The position numbers and the translations under genes are program-made. The notes below the pieces were generated by a model, which made no database searches, was not told the DNA's origin, and was given only the letters and a program-made list of their open reading frames with translations. A stretch of 58,168 nucleotides of DNA from Candidatus Allochristensenella caecavium (lineage in GTDB: Bacteria > Bacillota > Clostridia > Christensenellales > QAND01), in the NCBI GenBank assembly GCA_904397865.1, contig CAJFOS010000015.1, positions 1 to 58,168 of the forward strand, written 5' to 3'. Shown here in pieces: positions 43,491 to 53,267 of this stretch. How positions within the stretch are numbered: the first letter of the stretch is position 1; every line of letters starts with the position of its first letter.

Positions 43491-45329
43491 TTACATCGGT
43501 TCGGCCTGCACCCGGCCCAGCAGTTCCATGAATTCATCGCCCGTAATGGTTTCCTTTTCCAGCAATGCCTGGGCCAGCGCGTGCAGGGCCGGCATGTTTT
43601 CACTTAAAATCTGCCGGGCCTTCTGATGTTGTGCCTGGATGATGTTCAACACCTGGCGGTCAACCTTGGCCGCCGTATCCGCCGAGCAGGCCAGCGTTGT
43701 ATCTCCGCCCAAATAAGGGTTATTCACCGTTTCCAATGCCATCATGTCAAAATCATCCGACATGCCGTAACGCGTCACCATCGCGCGGGCCAACTTGGTA
43801 GCCTGTTCAATATCATTGCTCGCCCCGGTGGTAAAGGAAGGGAACATCAATTCTTCCGCAGCTCGGCCGCCGGTAAGCGTGGCAATTTTATTCAGTGCTT
43901 CCTGTTTGGTCATCAACAGCTTTTCCCCCTCCTCCAGCTGCATGGTGTAACCCAACGCGCCGGACGTGCGGGGGATGATAGTGATTTTATGTACCGGTGC
44001 TGAATCCGTCTGCAGTGCTGCAACCAGCGCATGACCGATTTCGTGATACGCCACGATGCGCTTTTCTTCCGCAGAGACGACCGCCCCTTTGCGCTGGTAA
44101 CCCGCAATGACCGTTTCAATGGCTTCTTCCAAATCCTGCTGCTGTACGGTCTTGCGCCCGTTGCGTACGGCCAACAGAGCCGCTTCATTGATGATATTGG
44201 CCAATTCCGCTCCGGAGGCGCCGGCTGTCGCGCGCGCCAGTGCATTCCAGTCAATGGGCTCCTGCATTTTGATTTGCTTGGCATGCACGCGCAAAATCGC
44301 CTCTCGGCCTTTCAAATCCGGCAATTCCACTGGAATGCGGCGGTCAAAACGGCCAGGGCGCAACAACGCCTTATCCAGCGTTTCCGGTCGATTGGTGGCA
44401 GCCAGGATGACCACGCCCTTGCTGCTGTCAAAGCCGTCCATCTCCGTCAGCAGCTGATTGAGCGTTTGCTCACGCTCGTCATTGCCGCCAATGCCCATCG
44501 TATCGCGCTTTTTGCCAATGGCGTCGATTTCATCGATAAAGACGATACAAGGCGCTTTTTCCTGCGCCTGGCTGAACAAATCACGCACCCGCGCCGCGCC
44601 CATGCCAACGAACATCTCCACAAATTCCGAACCCGAAATGGAGAAAAAAGGCACCTTCGCTTCCCCTGCCACCGCCTGGGCCAGTAGCGTTTTGCCGGTA
44701 CCAGGCGGGCCGACCAGCAGCGCGCCTTTTGGCAGGCGTGCGCCGATTTCGCTATACTTCTGCGGGTCGTGCAAAAAGTCAACGATTTCTGTCAGCGCTT
44801 CTTTGGCCTCATCCTCTCCCGCCACATCGGCAAAGGTTTTGCCCGTCTGCGCCGCGACATATACTTTGGCATTGCTCTTGCCAAACATCATTGCATTGCC
44901 CATACCGCCGCCCATCTTTTTCTGCAGGGATTTGGCCAACCATTGTCCCAGCAGCGCCATGAGCAGGATGGGCAGAATCCACCATAGCAAAATCGTCACC
45001 AGCGGCGAATTTTCCTGTACGATATCCTGGCTGAAGCGAACCTTGGCGTCGCGTAGCCGGGTGACCAGGTCCGGGTCATCCATCTTTCCGGTGATATAAG
45101 TGGCTACCTTGCCGCTTTCATCAGCAGCGGTGAAGGCAATTTGGTTTTCCTGTACTTCCACCTGCTGAACCTGGCCGGCCTCCAACCGGTCCAGGAAAGT
45201 GCCGTAGTCGACCTCCATCACGCGGCTGCCGAACATAGGAAAGACAAATGCATTGAGCACAAACAGCACCAACAACGCGATACAGTAGTAATAGATGAGC
45301 GGTTTTTTCGGTGTTTTTACATCATTCAT
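43491..45329 (-). CDS. ftsH: ATP-dependent zinc metalloprotease FtsH
   Basis: A 612-residue membrane-anchored AAA+ protease. Two membrane helices flank a periplasm-facing domain at the N-terminus (about 10-30 and 108-130). Walker A GPPGTGKT is at 207-214, Walker B VFIDEID at 263-269, the second region of homology near 310-332. The zinc site is HEIGH at 429-433, with Ile where most FtsH have Ala; the metal-binding His and Glu are intact. It degrades damaged membrane proteins and regulators. GGGG precedes the start. Confidence 0.97.
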   Translation of the reverse strand: MNDVKTPKKPLIYYYCIALLVLFVLNAFVFPMFGSRVMEVDYGTFLDRLEAGQVQQVEVQENQIAFTAADESGKVATYITGKMDDPDLVTRLRDAKVRFSQDIVQENSPLVTILLWWILPILLMALLGQWLAKSLQKKMGGGMGNAMMFGKSNAKVYVAAQTGKTFADVAGEDEAKEALTEIVDFLHDPQKYSEIGARLPKGALLVGPPGTGKTLLAQAVAGEAKVPFFSISGSEFVEMFVGMGAARVRDLFSQAQEKAPCIVFIDEIDAIGKKRDTMGIGGNDEREQTLNQLLTEMDGFDSSKGVVILAATNRPETLDKALLRPGRFDRRIPVELPDLKGREAILRVHAKQIKMQEPIDWNALARATAGASGAELANIINEAALLAVRNGRKTVQQQDLEEAIETVIAGYQRKGAVVSAEEKRIVAYHEIGHALVAALQTDSAPVHKITIIPRTSGALGYTMQLEEGEKLLMTKQEALNKIATLTGGRAAEELMFPSFTTGASNDIEQATKLARAMVTRYGMSDDFDMMALETVNNPYLGGDTTLACSADTAAKVDRQVLNIIQAQHQKARQILSENMPALHALAQALLEKETITGDEFMELLGRVQAEPM

Positions 45330-45504
45330 GGAAAAGCGCCCCTTTTTGTTCCATTCGTTCCTTGCTAGAATGCTTTGATTATATCCGCCACTTTTTTTGC
45401 AATTATGTCAAAAAGCAGCATAAAATCCACCATTTTCTTTATTTCCTGTAGTTTAAAATGGATAAAAACCATTGTACATATACAAACCCTGCCGGATGTC
45501 CAAG

Positions 45505-45533
45505 AAAAAAGAGCCTCCGTCACCGGTGCTCTT
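45505..45533 (-). terminator. terminator of patatin-like gene
   Basis: On the minus strand AAGAGC and GCTCTTTTTT close a stem with inner pairing, overlapping the gene's last codons. The 45330-45504 stretch before ftsH otherwise has only promoter-like AT-rich DNA, including TATAAT on the minus strand near 45380. Confidence 0.55.
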
Positions 45534-46374
45534 CCATCTGCCATTGTTTGATGCGCGGCCAAGCGGCCCATGCATCTGCCCGCCCTTGTTGATAGATGGC
45601 CAGCAGCGTCTCCCTCTTTTTTTCAAAGGTGCTGCCGGGCAACGGCGACTGCGGCGCAATGACGATGGCGCGCCCTTCAGCCTCCAACGCCGCCAGCGCG
45701 TCCAGCGTTTGGTTGTAGCGCACATGCCGGTGTTCAAGTGTGTCCACTAACGCCGGATAAGCACGCAGCGCCCGCCGGTAAATGGGGCGGAAGCGCTGTG
45801 GTGGTTTGCGGTAACCACGATGGCGCGTCAGCACGACAATCAGCCGTTCGCATCCATCTGCCAGCGCTTTGCGGAAGGGAATCGGGTCGGCCGTGCCGCC
45901 ATCGCAATACAGTTGGCCTCCAAACGCCACCGGCGGCGAAAGAACTGGAATCGAACACGATGCCGCCAGAATGGTATTATCTTGCCGCATGGCCTCTTTG
46001 CCAAAATACTCTGCCCGCCCGGTCTGTACGTTTGTCACGCCGACGGTATAAGCGCAGGGGTTGGCGAAAAATGCAGAAGAATCAAATGGGTCCAGCTTCT
46101 TAGGGATTTCGGAAAACAGGAAATCCATTCCAAACAGGGAACGATGCCGCCGCCAGTTGGACAGGCTTAAATAACGCTTGTCATTCAGATAATCGATGTT
46201 TGTCCGCAGACCGCGCCCCTTTTGCCGGGATATGTATGACGCACTGTTGGAGGCGCCCGCCGAAACGCCAATCACATAATCCGGCCAGTACGCCTGCTCC
46301 ATCCACACGTCCAGCACACCCACGGTGTAGATGCCGCGCATCCCGCCGCCTTCGAGTACCATCCCCGTTTTCAA
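45520..46374 (-). CDS. patatin-like phospholipase family protein
   Basis: A 284-residue protein with a patatin fold. The oxyanion loop GGGMRG is at 9-14, the nucleophile elbow GVSAG has Ser38, and the catalytic Asp is in YCDGGTADPIPF. The C-terminus carries a DUF6363-type helical tail (TRHRGYRKPP ... HVRYNQTLDAL). These are cytoplasmic or membrane-associated lipid acyl hydrolases. TTG 46374 is preferred because GGAG lies nine bases upstream; ATG 46362 is the alternative. Biological role unknown. Confidence 0.87.
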   Translation of the reverse strand: MKTGMVLEGGGMRGIYTVGVLDVWMEQAYWPDYVIGVSAGASNSASYISRQKGRGLRTNIDYLNDKRYLSLSNWRRHRSLFGMDFLFSEIPKKLDPFDSSAFFANPCAYTVGVTNVQTGRAEYFGKEAMRQDNTILAASCSIPVLSPPVAFGGQLYCDGGTADPIPFRKALADGCERLIVVLTRHRGYRKPPQRFRPIYRRALRAYPALVDTLEHRHVRYNQTLDALAALEAEGRAIVIAPQSPLPGSTFEKKRETLLAIYQQGRADAWAAWPRIKQWQMEEHR

Positions 46375-46423
46375 CTTCCTTCGCTCCTTTCCATCACGTT
46401 CCTTATTGTATAAATGTAGCGAA

Positions 46424-46455
46424 TAAAAAACAAGGCGGCGCATTCTACGCCGCCT
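46424..46455 (-). terminator. intrinsic terminator after pflA
   Basis: On the minus strand AGGCGGCG pairs with CGCCGCCT, followed by TGTTTTTTATT. It lies about 255 bp beyond the pflA stop, so something else may be transcribed in between. Confidence 0.75.
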
Positions 46456-46710
46456 GAAGAATAACGAACTGTACTGGATGAATGGTGCTGCAAGACTATG
46501 CCGCCGTCGCAGCGGTTTGGCATCCGATACGGGCGGCGAAAGCGGAGGACAAGCCCCGTCAACAAGACAACGGTCGCCAGTTCATCGGCGGCACACCAAT
46601 GCCTGGGAATGGCCCGGCCATCCGTTTGCCGTATCCAGCGCCGTCGGTGAACATCGTAAATTCATTGGATGCAGCCGATGAGAGCAGGGAAGGAAGCAAA
46701 AGCAGCTCCA
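46456..46710. other. 255-bp region without recognisable gene
   Basis: It lies between pflA and its terminator. Frames on both strands are short or cross into pflA and have no ribosome binding site. On the minus strand a stretch near 46575-46650 can be read as a short Gly/Pro-rich peptide, perhaps a decayed gene, but nothing can be assigned. Confidence 0.4.
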
Positions 46711-47454
46711 TCAGAAATGCGGCCCCATCGCCTGTGCATCCTCGCGCCGCGGCAGACGCACTTTTTCCTGCAACGCTGCGACCTGCTCCGGTTTGGCCGC
46801 TTCCAGATGGCCGAAAGGAAAAGGTTGTCCGAGCGCCTCGTATTTACCCACACATAATTTATGAAACGCCAGCAATTCCACTCGCTCGATACACGGATAG
46901 GGGGCAATCCACTCGTTCAGCTGTTCGATATTCTCCTCCGTATCGTTGATGGTCGGAACTATCACCTGACGAACCCAAGTGGGAATCGACCGCGCCTGCA
47001 GCTGTGCCAGAAACGCCATCACCTTTTCCAGCGAAGCGCCTGTATAACGCCGATAATCAGCTTCATTGGTCATTTTAATATCCAGCAGGCATAAATCGGT
47101 TTCTTCCAGCAATGCTGCGACGGCTTCGTTCCATATACACCCGCTGGTATCCAGCGCCGTATGCAGCCCATTGGCATGGCAAAGCGCAAAAAAGGCGCGC
47201 ACAAAATCCGCCTGCAGCAACGCTTCACCGCCCGTGACGGTCACCCCGCCGTCCTTGCCAAAATAATTTTTATACCGCAACGCTTTCTGCAGCGCTTCTT
47301 CCGCGGTGATGATTTGTCCGCCGGCGGGGTCCCAAGTGTCCGGATTGTGGCAGTATGCGCACCGCAGCGGGCAGCCCTGCATAAACAGCACAAACCGCAC
47401 GCCCGGGCCGTCCAGCGTGCCCAGCGTCTGAATGGAATGAATGCGTCCGGTCAT
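46711..47454 (-). CDS. pflA: pyruvate formate-lyase-activating enzyme
   Basis: A 247-residue radical-SAM enzyme that installs the glycyl radical on PflB. The cluster motif is C28-PLR-C32-AY-C35 (GCPLRCAYCHNPDTW). Other PflA features are KDGGVTVTGGEALLQ, DTSGCIWNE, LLDIKM and RQVIVPTINDTEENI. AGGGGA precedes the ATG. It lies 172 bp downstream of pflB behind a terminator-like hairpin at 47572-47601, so it may be expressed at a lower level or from readthrough. Confidence 0.96.
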   Translation of the reverse strand: MTGRIHSIQTLGTLDGPGVRFVLFMQGCPLRCAYCHNPDTWDPAGGQIITAEEALQKALRYKNYFGKDGGVTVTGGEALLQADFVRAFFALCHANGLHTALDTSGCIWNEAVAALLEETDLCLLDIKMTNEADYRRYTGASLEKVMAFLAQLQARSIPTWVRQVIVPTINDTEENIEQLNEWIAPYPCIERVELLAFHKLCVGKYEALGQPFPFGHLEAAKPEQVAALQEKVRLPRREDAQAMGPHF

Positions 47455-47571
47455 GGAAAAATCCCCTTTTCATCATAAAATGGCGGCCGATGACGGATAG
47501 CCTTTATACATGCCATCGTTTGTGCGAAAAAGCATTTGGCGTGTCGGCCGTTCTGATTATAGCAGAAGAAG

Positions 47572-47601
47572 GGAAAACCGTACACAAAGGTACGGTTTTC
47601 C
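47572..47601. terminator. hairpin between pflB and pflA
   Basis: GGAAAACCGTA (47572-47582) pairs with TACGGTTTTCC (47591-47601). The stem is perfect, but the only T run is inside it, so it may act as a weak terminator or transcript-stability hairpin. Confidence 0.55.
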
Positions 47602-47626
47602 AAGCGTAATGGCGTTGTTTACATCG

Positions 47627-49858
47627 TTACATCGATTCGTGGAACGTCCGGCTAATGACTTCCCGTTGCTGCGCTTTGTTCAGCTTGTGGAAGTTGACGG
47701 CGTATCCGGAAACACGAATGGTCAAATTTGGATACATGCTCGGGTCTTCATACGCTTGCACCAGTTTTTCACGGTTGAGCACGTTGACATTGATGTGGTG
47801 TGCGCCGTTTTGGAAATAGCCGCCCAAGATGCTTACCAGATTGTCCACCCGCTCTTGCTCCTGATGGCCCAGCGTCTGCGGGGTAATCGAGAAGGTGTTG
47901 GAGATACCGTCGCGGCAATCGCCGTAGCTGAGTTTGGCAACGGAGTTAAGCGAAGCGAGCGCACCGCTCTTATCGCGGTTATGCATCGGGTTGGCGCCTG
48001 GCGCATACGGCGCGCTCTTGGGCCGTCCGTCCGGCGTTGCCCCTGTTTTTTTGCCATACATGACGTTGCTGGTAATTGTCAAGACCGAAAGCGTGTGCAC
48101 CGCATTGCGGTACGTCGGCGTTTTTTTCAGCTGTTCGGAAACCATGTGCAAAATCGCCGCACCGATGCTGTCCGCCCGGTCGTCGTCGTTACCATACATG
48201 GGGAATTCGCCTTGAGTATCGAATTCCGTGATGTAGCCTTCCTCATTGCGCAGCGGCCGCACCGTTGCATATTTGATAGCGCTGAGCGAATCCGTAATGA
48301 CCGAAAGCCCCGCCACGCCAAACGCCATGAACCGGACTACATCGCGGTCATGCAGCGCCATCTGGATTTTTTCATATGCGTATTTGTCGTGCATGTAGTG
48401 AATCACGTTCATCGTGTTAACATACAGGTTGCACAGCCAATCCTTATAGACCAGCCACCGGTCCATCACGGTGTCATAATCCAGTACGTCACCCTGCATG
48501 GGTTCCATCTGCGGGCCGATATGGATGCCGCTGGTGTGGTCGTAACCGCCATTGATAGCCAGCAGCAACAGTTTGGGCAGGTTGCACCGCGCGCCGAAGA
48601 ACTGCATCTGCTTGCCTACCTGCATCGCAGAAACACAGCATGCGATGGCGTAATCATCCCCATAAATGGGGCGCATCAAATCGTCATTTTCATATTGAAT
48701 CGAATCCGTATCGATGGAAACCTTGGCGCAGAACTGCTTGAAGCCTTCCGGCAGCTGTTCACTCCAGAGCACCGTCAGGTTGGGTTCGGCACTGCTGCCC
48801 AGGGTATAGAGCGTGTTCAGCACACGGAACGAGTTTTTCGTCACCAGCGGCACGCCGTTTTCGCCGATGCCGCCCACGCTTTCCGTAATCCACATCGGGT
48901 CTCCGCCGAACAATTCATTGTAATCCGGCGTGCGCAGCAGACGCGCCATGCGCAGTTTCATGATGAAATGATCCATCAATTCCTGCGCGCCGGTTTCATC
49001 CAGCACGCCGTTGTCAATATCACGCTGCAAATAAATATCCAAAAACGTGCTCGTGCGGCCCAGACTCATCGCCGCCCCGTTTTGTTCTTTGATGGCCGCC
49101 AGGTAACCGAAGTATGTCCACTGAATGGCTTCCTGTGCCGTTTCTGCTGGCCGGCTGATGTCAAAGCCGTATTGCTGGCCCATCACTTTCAATTCTTCCA
49201 GCGCGCCAATCTGGTCGGCGATTTCCTCCAGCCGGCGGATGTTTTCCGTGTCCATTAGGTTGTTGGCCAGGCTGCGCTTCTGCTCCTTCTTATCTGCAAT
49301 CAGCCTGTCTACGCCATAGAGTGCTACGCGGCGGTAATCACCGATGATACGCCCGCGGCCATAGGCATCCGGCAGGCCGGTCAAAAGCCCGGCTTTGCGT
49401 GCCTTGCGCATCTCGTCAGTATAGGCGTCAAACACGCCCTGGTTATGCGTCTTGCGATAGCGGAATTCATCGCGGATTTTTTGCGAAAGTTCATAGCCAT
49501 ATGCTTCGCACGCCTGTTCCGCCATACGCATTCCGCCAAACGGACATACGCCGCGCTGCAGCGGACGGCTGGTCTGCAAGCCGACGATAAGCTCATTCTC
49601 CTTGTCCAGATAACCGGGTGCATAATTGGTCAAGGTAGAAACCGTTTGCGTGTCCACATCCAGCACGCCGCCGAATGCACGTTCCAGCGCAAACAGGTTT
49701 TCCAGCTTGGCATTGAGCTGTTTGGTGCGTTCGGTCGCGTCTGCCAAAAAGGATGCGTCGCCGGTATATAGCGTATAGTTGTTTTGGATGAAATCGCGTA
49801 CGTTGATTTCCTCTTGCCAGCGGCCGGGCTTGAATTGCGTCCATGCGCGTTGTTCCAT
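47627..49858 (-). CDS. pflB: formate C-acetyltransferase (pyruvate formate-lyase)
   Basis: A 743-residue glycyl-radical enzyme cleaving pyruvate and CoA into acetyl-CoA and formate in anaerobic fermentation. The two active Cys lie in [20 protein letters not shown]. The glycyl radical is Gly718 in RVSGYAVNF near the C-terminus. The N-terminal half has [20 protein letters not shown] and [20 protein letters not shown] lies eight bases before ATG 49858. It is preceded by a ZTP riboswitch and a good promoter, and followed by pflA. Confidence 0.98.
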   Translation of the reverse strand: MEQRAWTQFKPGRWQEEINVRDFIQNNYTLYTGDASFLADATERTKQLNAKLENLFALERAFGGVLDVDTQTVSTLTNYAPGYLDKENELIVGLQTSRPLQRGVCPFGGMRMAEQACEAYGYELSQKIRDEFRYRKTHNQGVFDAYTDEMRKARKAGLLTGLPDAYGRGRIIGDYRRVALYGVDRLIADKKEQKRSLANNLMDTENIRRLEEIADQIGALEELKVMGQQYGFDISRPAETAQEAIQWTYFGYLAAIKEQNGAAMSLGRTSTFLDIYLQRDIDNGVLDETGAQELMDHFIMKLRMARLLRTPDYNELFGGDPMWITESVGGIGENGVPLVTKNSFRVLNTLYTLGSSAEPNLTVLWSEQLPEGFKQFCAKVSIDTDSIQYENDDLMRPIYGDDYAIACCVSAMQVGKQMQFFGARCNLPKLLLLAINGGYDHTSGIHIGPQMEPMQGDVLDYDTVMDRWLVYKDWLCNLYVNTMNVIHYMHDKYAYEKIQMALHDRDVVRFMAFGVAGLSVITDSLSAIKYATVRPLRNEEGYITEFDTQGEFPMYGNDDDRADSIGAAILHMVSEQLKKTPTYRNAVHTLSVLTITSNVMYGKKTGATPDGRPKSAPYAPGANPMHNRDKSGALASLNSVAKLSYGDCRDGISNTFSITPQTLGHQEQERVDNLVSILGGYFQNGAHHINVNVLNREKLVQAYEDPSMYPNLTIRVSGYAVNFHKLNKAQQREVISRTFHESM

Positions 49859-49925
49859 GATACATACCTCCTAGAAATAAAATGGGATAAAACTTATCGG
49901 GCGGAAGGTCCCGCTTTGTTGCAAC

Positions 49926-50040
49926 AAAAAAAGCAGCCCTGTACACCCTCCACGTACCCAAGCTGCCCAGACGGTCGACATTGTGACGGCCCCGTGCTTC
50001 CCTGTAGTTGCACCTACATCACCCGTCAGTTGCATGAGGC
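49926..50040 (-). ncRNA. ZTP (pfl-motif) riboswitch with overlapping terminator
   Basis: On the minus strand the aptamer runs from about 50036 to 49963: AACTGACGGG, hairpin GTAG/CTAC, AGGGAAGCA, CCGTCAC, and then the hallmark CCGTCTGGGCA. The end of the aptamer (GCAGC at 49962-49966) also pairs with GCTGC at 49933-49937, followed by seven T. Binding of ZTP/ZMP should block this terminator and let pflB be read, linking pflB to folate and purine status. Confidence 0.92.
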
Positions 50041-50060
50041 CCTATATATTGTGTATCTAG

Positions 50061-50090
50061 AGTATAGAGGAAACCACGTCTAGCTGTCAA
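50061..50090 (-). promoter_or_regulatory. promoter of the pflB riboswitch transcript
   Basis: On the minus strand TTGACA (50085-50090), 18 bp, TATACT (50061-50066). Confidence 0.85.
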
Positions 50091-50149
50091 TGCCTAGAAA
50101 CCCTCAAAATTTTTGCGGGTAACAAGATAAAAATTTTTAGAGATTTCTA

Positions 50150-50178
50150 TTGCATTCTTTGACAAAAAGTGCTATCAT
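50150..50178 (+). promoter_or_regulatory. promoter of candidate small RNA
   Basis: TTGCAT (50150-50155), 17 bp, TATCAT (50173-50178) preceded by TGC, an extended -10. The start site would be near 50183-50186, at the first hairpin of the candidate RNA. Confidence 0.65.
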
Positions 50179-50182
50179 ACCT

Positions 50183-50325
50183 CCAGATTAGCCAGAGCTA
50201 ATCTGGAGAACGGTCTCTTACATGCCAACAACAGGCTCGCTCCCTCGCGCCTGCTGTTATAAAAAAGTTTCGTACAGCGTGGCTGTACAACAAAAAAGGA
50301 GCTCCCACAGGCTCCTTTTTTGTTG
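50183..50325 (+). ncRNA. candidate structured small RNA of about 140 nt
   Basis: Four hairpins follow the promoter: TCCAGATTAGC-CAGA-GCTAATCTGGA (50182-50207, perfect), AACAACAGGC with GCCTGCTGTT (50227-50236, 50249-50258, one mismatch), GTACAGC-GTG-GCTGTAC (50272-50288, perfect), and a terminator with GGAGC/GCTCC flanked by six A and six T (50291-50322). No coding frame with a ribosome binding site is inside. The RNA would diverge from the pflB transcript. The terminator could instead serve the minus-strand gene ending at 50385. I recognise no known RNA family. Confidence 0.5.
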
Positions 50326-50384
50326 CCCTTTTTTACGGTGTGGTTTTGCAGCCAGGGCCGCTTTTGCGCAGATGGCCTCCCGGT

Positions 50385-50765
50385 TTATCCGGCGTCAATC
50401 GCCGCCGAAGAAACAACGTTTGTTCCGTTAGGGTCGTGGTATGCAAGGGAAAAGGGAAGCGGAAGGCTGGGCTGCCAGCGCTGTATACAACATCCGCCGG
50501 TGGAAAATTGCCAGAGAAGTCCCGCCTCTGTTTTCGTAACGCCCTGCAATATGCACCCTGGCGCAGGCAAACACCCCTCAGTTGGCACGTACTGGATAGG
50601 CGGGAACAGCGTCAGTACCCACTGGCTGACGTCGTGAAATGTGCCCTGACATGTCTCAATCGTAATTTGCGGGCCAAAAAACAACGTCAGTTGCCCGTCG
50701 CGGCCGGTGGAACAGCGTACGACACGCTGTTCCTGCAGAAAAGAGGGAAGCGTTTGTTCATTCAT
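50385..50765 (-). CDS. hypothetical protein in ribokinase operon
   Basis: A 126-residue protein whose ATG overlaps the ribokinase stop (ATGA), so it is read as part of that operon. It starts MNEQTLPSFLQEQRVVRC and has strands alternating with Gly, Pro and Cys. The sequence gives no known domain. The coupling and codon use resemble a real gene. A role with ribokinase is only inferred from position. The terminator at 50291-50322 could end this transcript too. Confidence 0.6.
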   Translation of the reverse strand: MNEQTLPSFLQEQRVVRCSTGRDGQLTLFFGPQITIETCQGTFHDVSQWVLTLFPPIQYVPTEGCLPAPGCILQGVTKTEAGLLWQFSTGGCCIQRWQPSLPLPFSLAYHDPNGTNVVSSAAIDAG

Positions 50766-51679
50766 AGCTGCAGCTGCCTTTCAATTTGTTCGCGCGAGGG
50801 CATGGACGCCGCCGCTCCCATACGCGTCACGCACAGCGCGGCTGCGGCGTTGGCAAATCGACAGGCTTCAAGCGGGGTGCAGCCTTGGCTCAGCGCACAG
50901 GCCAAAGCGCCGTTCAGGCAGTCGCCTGCGCCGGTGGTGTCGATGGCCGGTCCGGCATAGGCGGCTGGCAAATGAACCGCCTGCTGTGCGTCCGCATAAA
51001 ATAGCCCCTTTTCCCCCAACGTAATGACAACGTGCGCCACGCCTCTGGCCCGCAGCGCCTCGGCCGCGCGCCGCGCCTGCTCAACCTGGCACACGGGAAA
51101 GCCACATAACAGACCGGCCTCCGTTTCGTTGGGCGTCAGCCAGTCCACCTGTTGCAAAATTGCATCGTCCAATGGCTGGAACGGAGCGGGATTGAGTATC
51201 GTGGGTATTCCCTTGGCCCGTGCCAACGCAAGCGCCTGCCAAACGGGCGGCAGATTGGTCTCCAGTTGCGTGAGAAACACGCGGGCGCTTTGAATTACAC
51301 TTGCCGCACGCTCCACTTCCTGCGCTTGCAGGTGCATGCACGCACCCGGGTTGACGACGATGCTGTTTTGTCCGCTCCCGGCCTGCACCAAAATAAGTGC
51401 CGTGCCTGTGGCCGCGTGTTCGTCTTGATATACATAGGTGGTGTCCATTCCAAGCGCCGCATAAGTGCTCCGTGCAAAACCGGCAAAGGTATCCCGGCCG
51501 GTTTTGGTAATCAACTGCACCTGTGCGCCAGCCTTATGTGCCGCAATGGCCTGATTGGACCCCTTTCCGCCCGCGCCCATATGGAAGGATTGCCCCAGCA
51601 CCGTCTCCCCCGGAAGCGGAAGTTGCGGGGTAACGCTCATCAAATCAACGGCAAAACTGCCCAATACACAAACGTCCAT
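50762..51679 (-). CDS. rbsK: ribokinase (PfkB family)
   Basis: A 305-residue sugar kinase. PfkB signature one is HMGAGGKGSNQAIAAHKAGA near residue 33, and signature two is DTTGAGDCLNGALACALSQG near residue 247 with the catalytic Asp. The fit is best with RbsK, which phosphorylates ribose at O5. No rbs transporter or RbsR lies nearby, so another nucleoside or pentose is possible. AAGGAGG precedes the ATG. The 126-residue gene follows by overlap. Confidence 0.92.
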   Translation of the reverse strand: MDVCVLGSFAVDLMSVTPQLPLPGETVLGQSFHMGAGGKGSNQAIAAHKAGAQVQLITKTGRDTFAGFARSTYAALGMDTTYVYQDEHAATGTALILVQAGSGQNSIVVNPGACMHLQAQEVERAASVIQSARVFLTQLETNLPPVWQALALARAKGIPTILNPAPFQPLDDAILQQVDWLTPNETEAGLLCGFPVCQVEQARRAAEALRARGVAHVVITLGEKGLFYADAQQAVHLPAAYAGPAIDTTGAGDCLNGALACALSQGCTPLEACRFANAAAALCVTRMGAAASMPSREQIERQLQL

Positions 51680-51860
51680 GCTTCAGCCTCCTTATCTGGT
51701 TTGCTTTTTTCTATTGTGGCCCGTTTCACATCCGCTCGTCAAGGGCCATAGGCTGCGCACGCCAATCTTTCGCCCGCTTTCGGTTGTCTTTGCAGGGTAA
51801 GGGTCCGGCTCAAACAGGCGGGTGTACGCTTGGCGCCTCTATGCGTATATACGATTTCTT

Positions 51861-53267
51861 TCAATCTCCGCCGTTGTTATGCGGCTCCTGCTGCCGTGGA
51901 ATATTACCCCGCATTTCCAGCCGCCGAAACAGCACCTTTTTCATGGCGACGGCATAAATCCAGATGGAAACCGCCGGCCCCAAAAGGTCGGAAATGGGTT
52001 CAGCATAAAAAGCAGCGGGCGCGCCGAGGCCGGCTGGTAGCCAGAACAGGGCGATGAAATAGACCAGCTTGCGGAAAAAGGAAAGCGGAAGCGCAAAGCG
52101 CACCATGCCGATGGCGGTAAACCCGTCGACAATTTCGTACTGCGCCCCCAGCGGAATGATTGCCAGCGTGCAGATGCTGATGGCCCGCTGCGCCAGCGCG
52201 GCGAGAGCGGTGTCCTGTGTAAACAAGCGGATGAACAGCGGGCCTGCCAGGTGCGCCAGCAGGAACATCACCGCTGTGTAGCCGATACACAGGCCAAAGA
52301 TAGTCCGTTGCGCCTGACGGACGCGGTCCACCCGGCAGGCGCCGTAATTGTATCCCAGGATGCTCTGTGTACCGCCGCTGATGCCGCCCAGCGGCATGGT
52401 CACCACCAACATGAAGCTCTGCGCAATCGTTGCACAGGTAATTAGAATATCGCCTTGGCCAGGGCCGCCGTAACGTTGCAGCACTGCATTCATGGCAATA
52501 ATCATCACGTTATCAATAGCGATAATGAGAAAAGGTGTAAAGCCGGTGGTTAAAATCCGGCGTATCCACCGCCAGCAATATGCCCCAAAGGTGATGCGAA
52601 TGGGCACCCGCTTGCCGAACAGGAACCACAGCACAAACGCGCAACTCCCCATCTGGGAGAGCACCGTGGCCAGCGCTGCGCCGGCCACGCCCATGCCGAA
52701 GGTGAAGATGAATAGCGGGTCCAGCAAAATATTGAGCACTGCGCCCAGCAATACGGACTGCATTCCTTTATTGGCAAACCCCTGGCAGATGATAAACTGG
52801 TTCATTCCCGTGGCCAAAAGGGCGAATGGAGTGCCGAGCAAATAGACGGACAAATAGGTATGCGCATAACCAAATGTGGCCGCACTGGTGCCAAATGCAT
52901 GCAGCATCGGCGTGCGCAAAGGGAAGGCAAAGGCCATCAGCAGCACCGAGCCGGCGCTCAGCAATAAAAAACAGTTGGCCAGTATCTGCCGTGCCTGGTC
53001 AGCGCGGCCTTCCCCCATGCGCATGCTCATCAGCGGCGCGCCGCCAATGCCCACCCAGGATGCGACGGAGCCAATCATCGTCACAATCGGCCCGCAGGTA
53101 CCCACGCCCGCCAGCGCCAGACCTCCTACGCCTGCGATATGGCCGATGTACATACGGTCGACGATGCTATACAATACGCTGACAAATTGTGCAAACATGC
53201 TTGGCAGCGCAATGCGCCACACCAGCCGACGAATAGGGTCACGCCCCAGGTCGTTTTCCATGTGCAT
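51861..53267 (-). CDS. MATE-family efflux transporter (second copy)
   Basis: A 468-residue (approximately) membrane protein with twelve helices and MATE motifs (WRIALPSMFAQFVSVLYSIVDRMYIGHIAG; GINxPLGG-like MPLGGISGGTQSILGYNYGA). It differs from the copy at 1098 and belongs to a different MATE subgroup. ATG 53267 follows GGGGGA by eight bases; the frame runs open to 53351, but without a site. It is monocistronic by position. Substrate unknown. Confidence 0.93.
   Translation of the reverse strand: MHMENDLGRDPIRRLVWRIALPSMFAQFVSVLYSIVDRMYIGHIAGVGGLALAGVGTCGPIVTMIGSVASWVGIGGAPLMSMRMGEGRADQARQILANCFLLLSAGSVLLMAFAFPLRTPMLHAFGTSAATFGYAHTYLSVYLLGTPFALLATGMNQFIICQGFANKGMQSVLLGAVLNILLDPLFIFTFGMGVAGAALATVLSQMGSCAFVLWFLFGKRVPIRITFGAYCWRWIRRILTTGFTPFLIIAIDNVMIIAMNAVLQRYGGPGQGDILITCATIAQSFMLVVTMPLGGISGGTQSILGYNYGACRVDRVRQAQRTIFGLCIGYTAVMFLLAHLAGPLFIRLFTQDTALAALAQRAISICTLAIIPLGAQYEIVDGFTAIGMVRFALPLSFFRKLVYFIALFWLPAGLGAPAAFYAEPISDLLGPAVSIWIYAVAMKKVLFRRLEMRGNIPRQQEPHNNGGD

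Noticed and set aside
47510-49258. 582-residue open frame on the plus strand
   Set aside because: It is antisense to pflB, whose motifs are unambiguous; the frame is a by-product of pflB codon use and has no ribosome binding site or known motif.
50222-50431. 69-residue plus-strand frame in the candidate small RNA
   Set aside because: It has no ribosome binding site and runs through two hairpins and a terminator.
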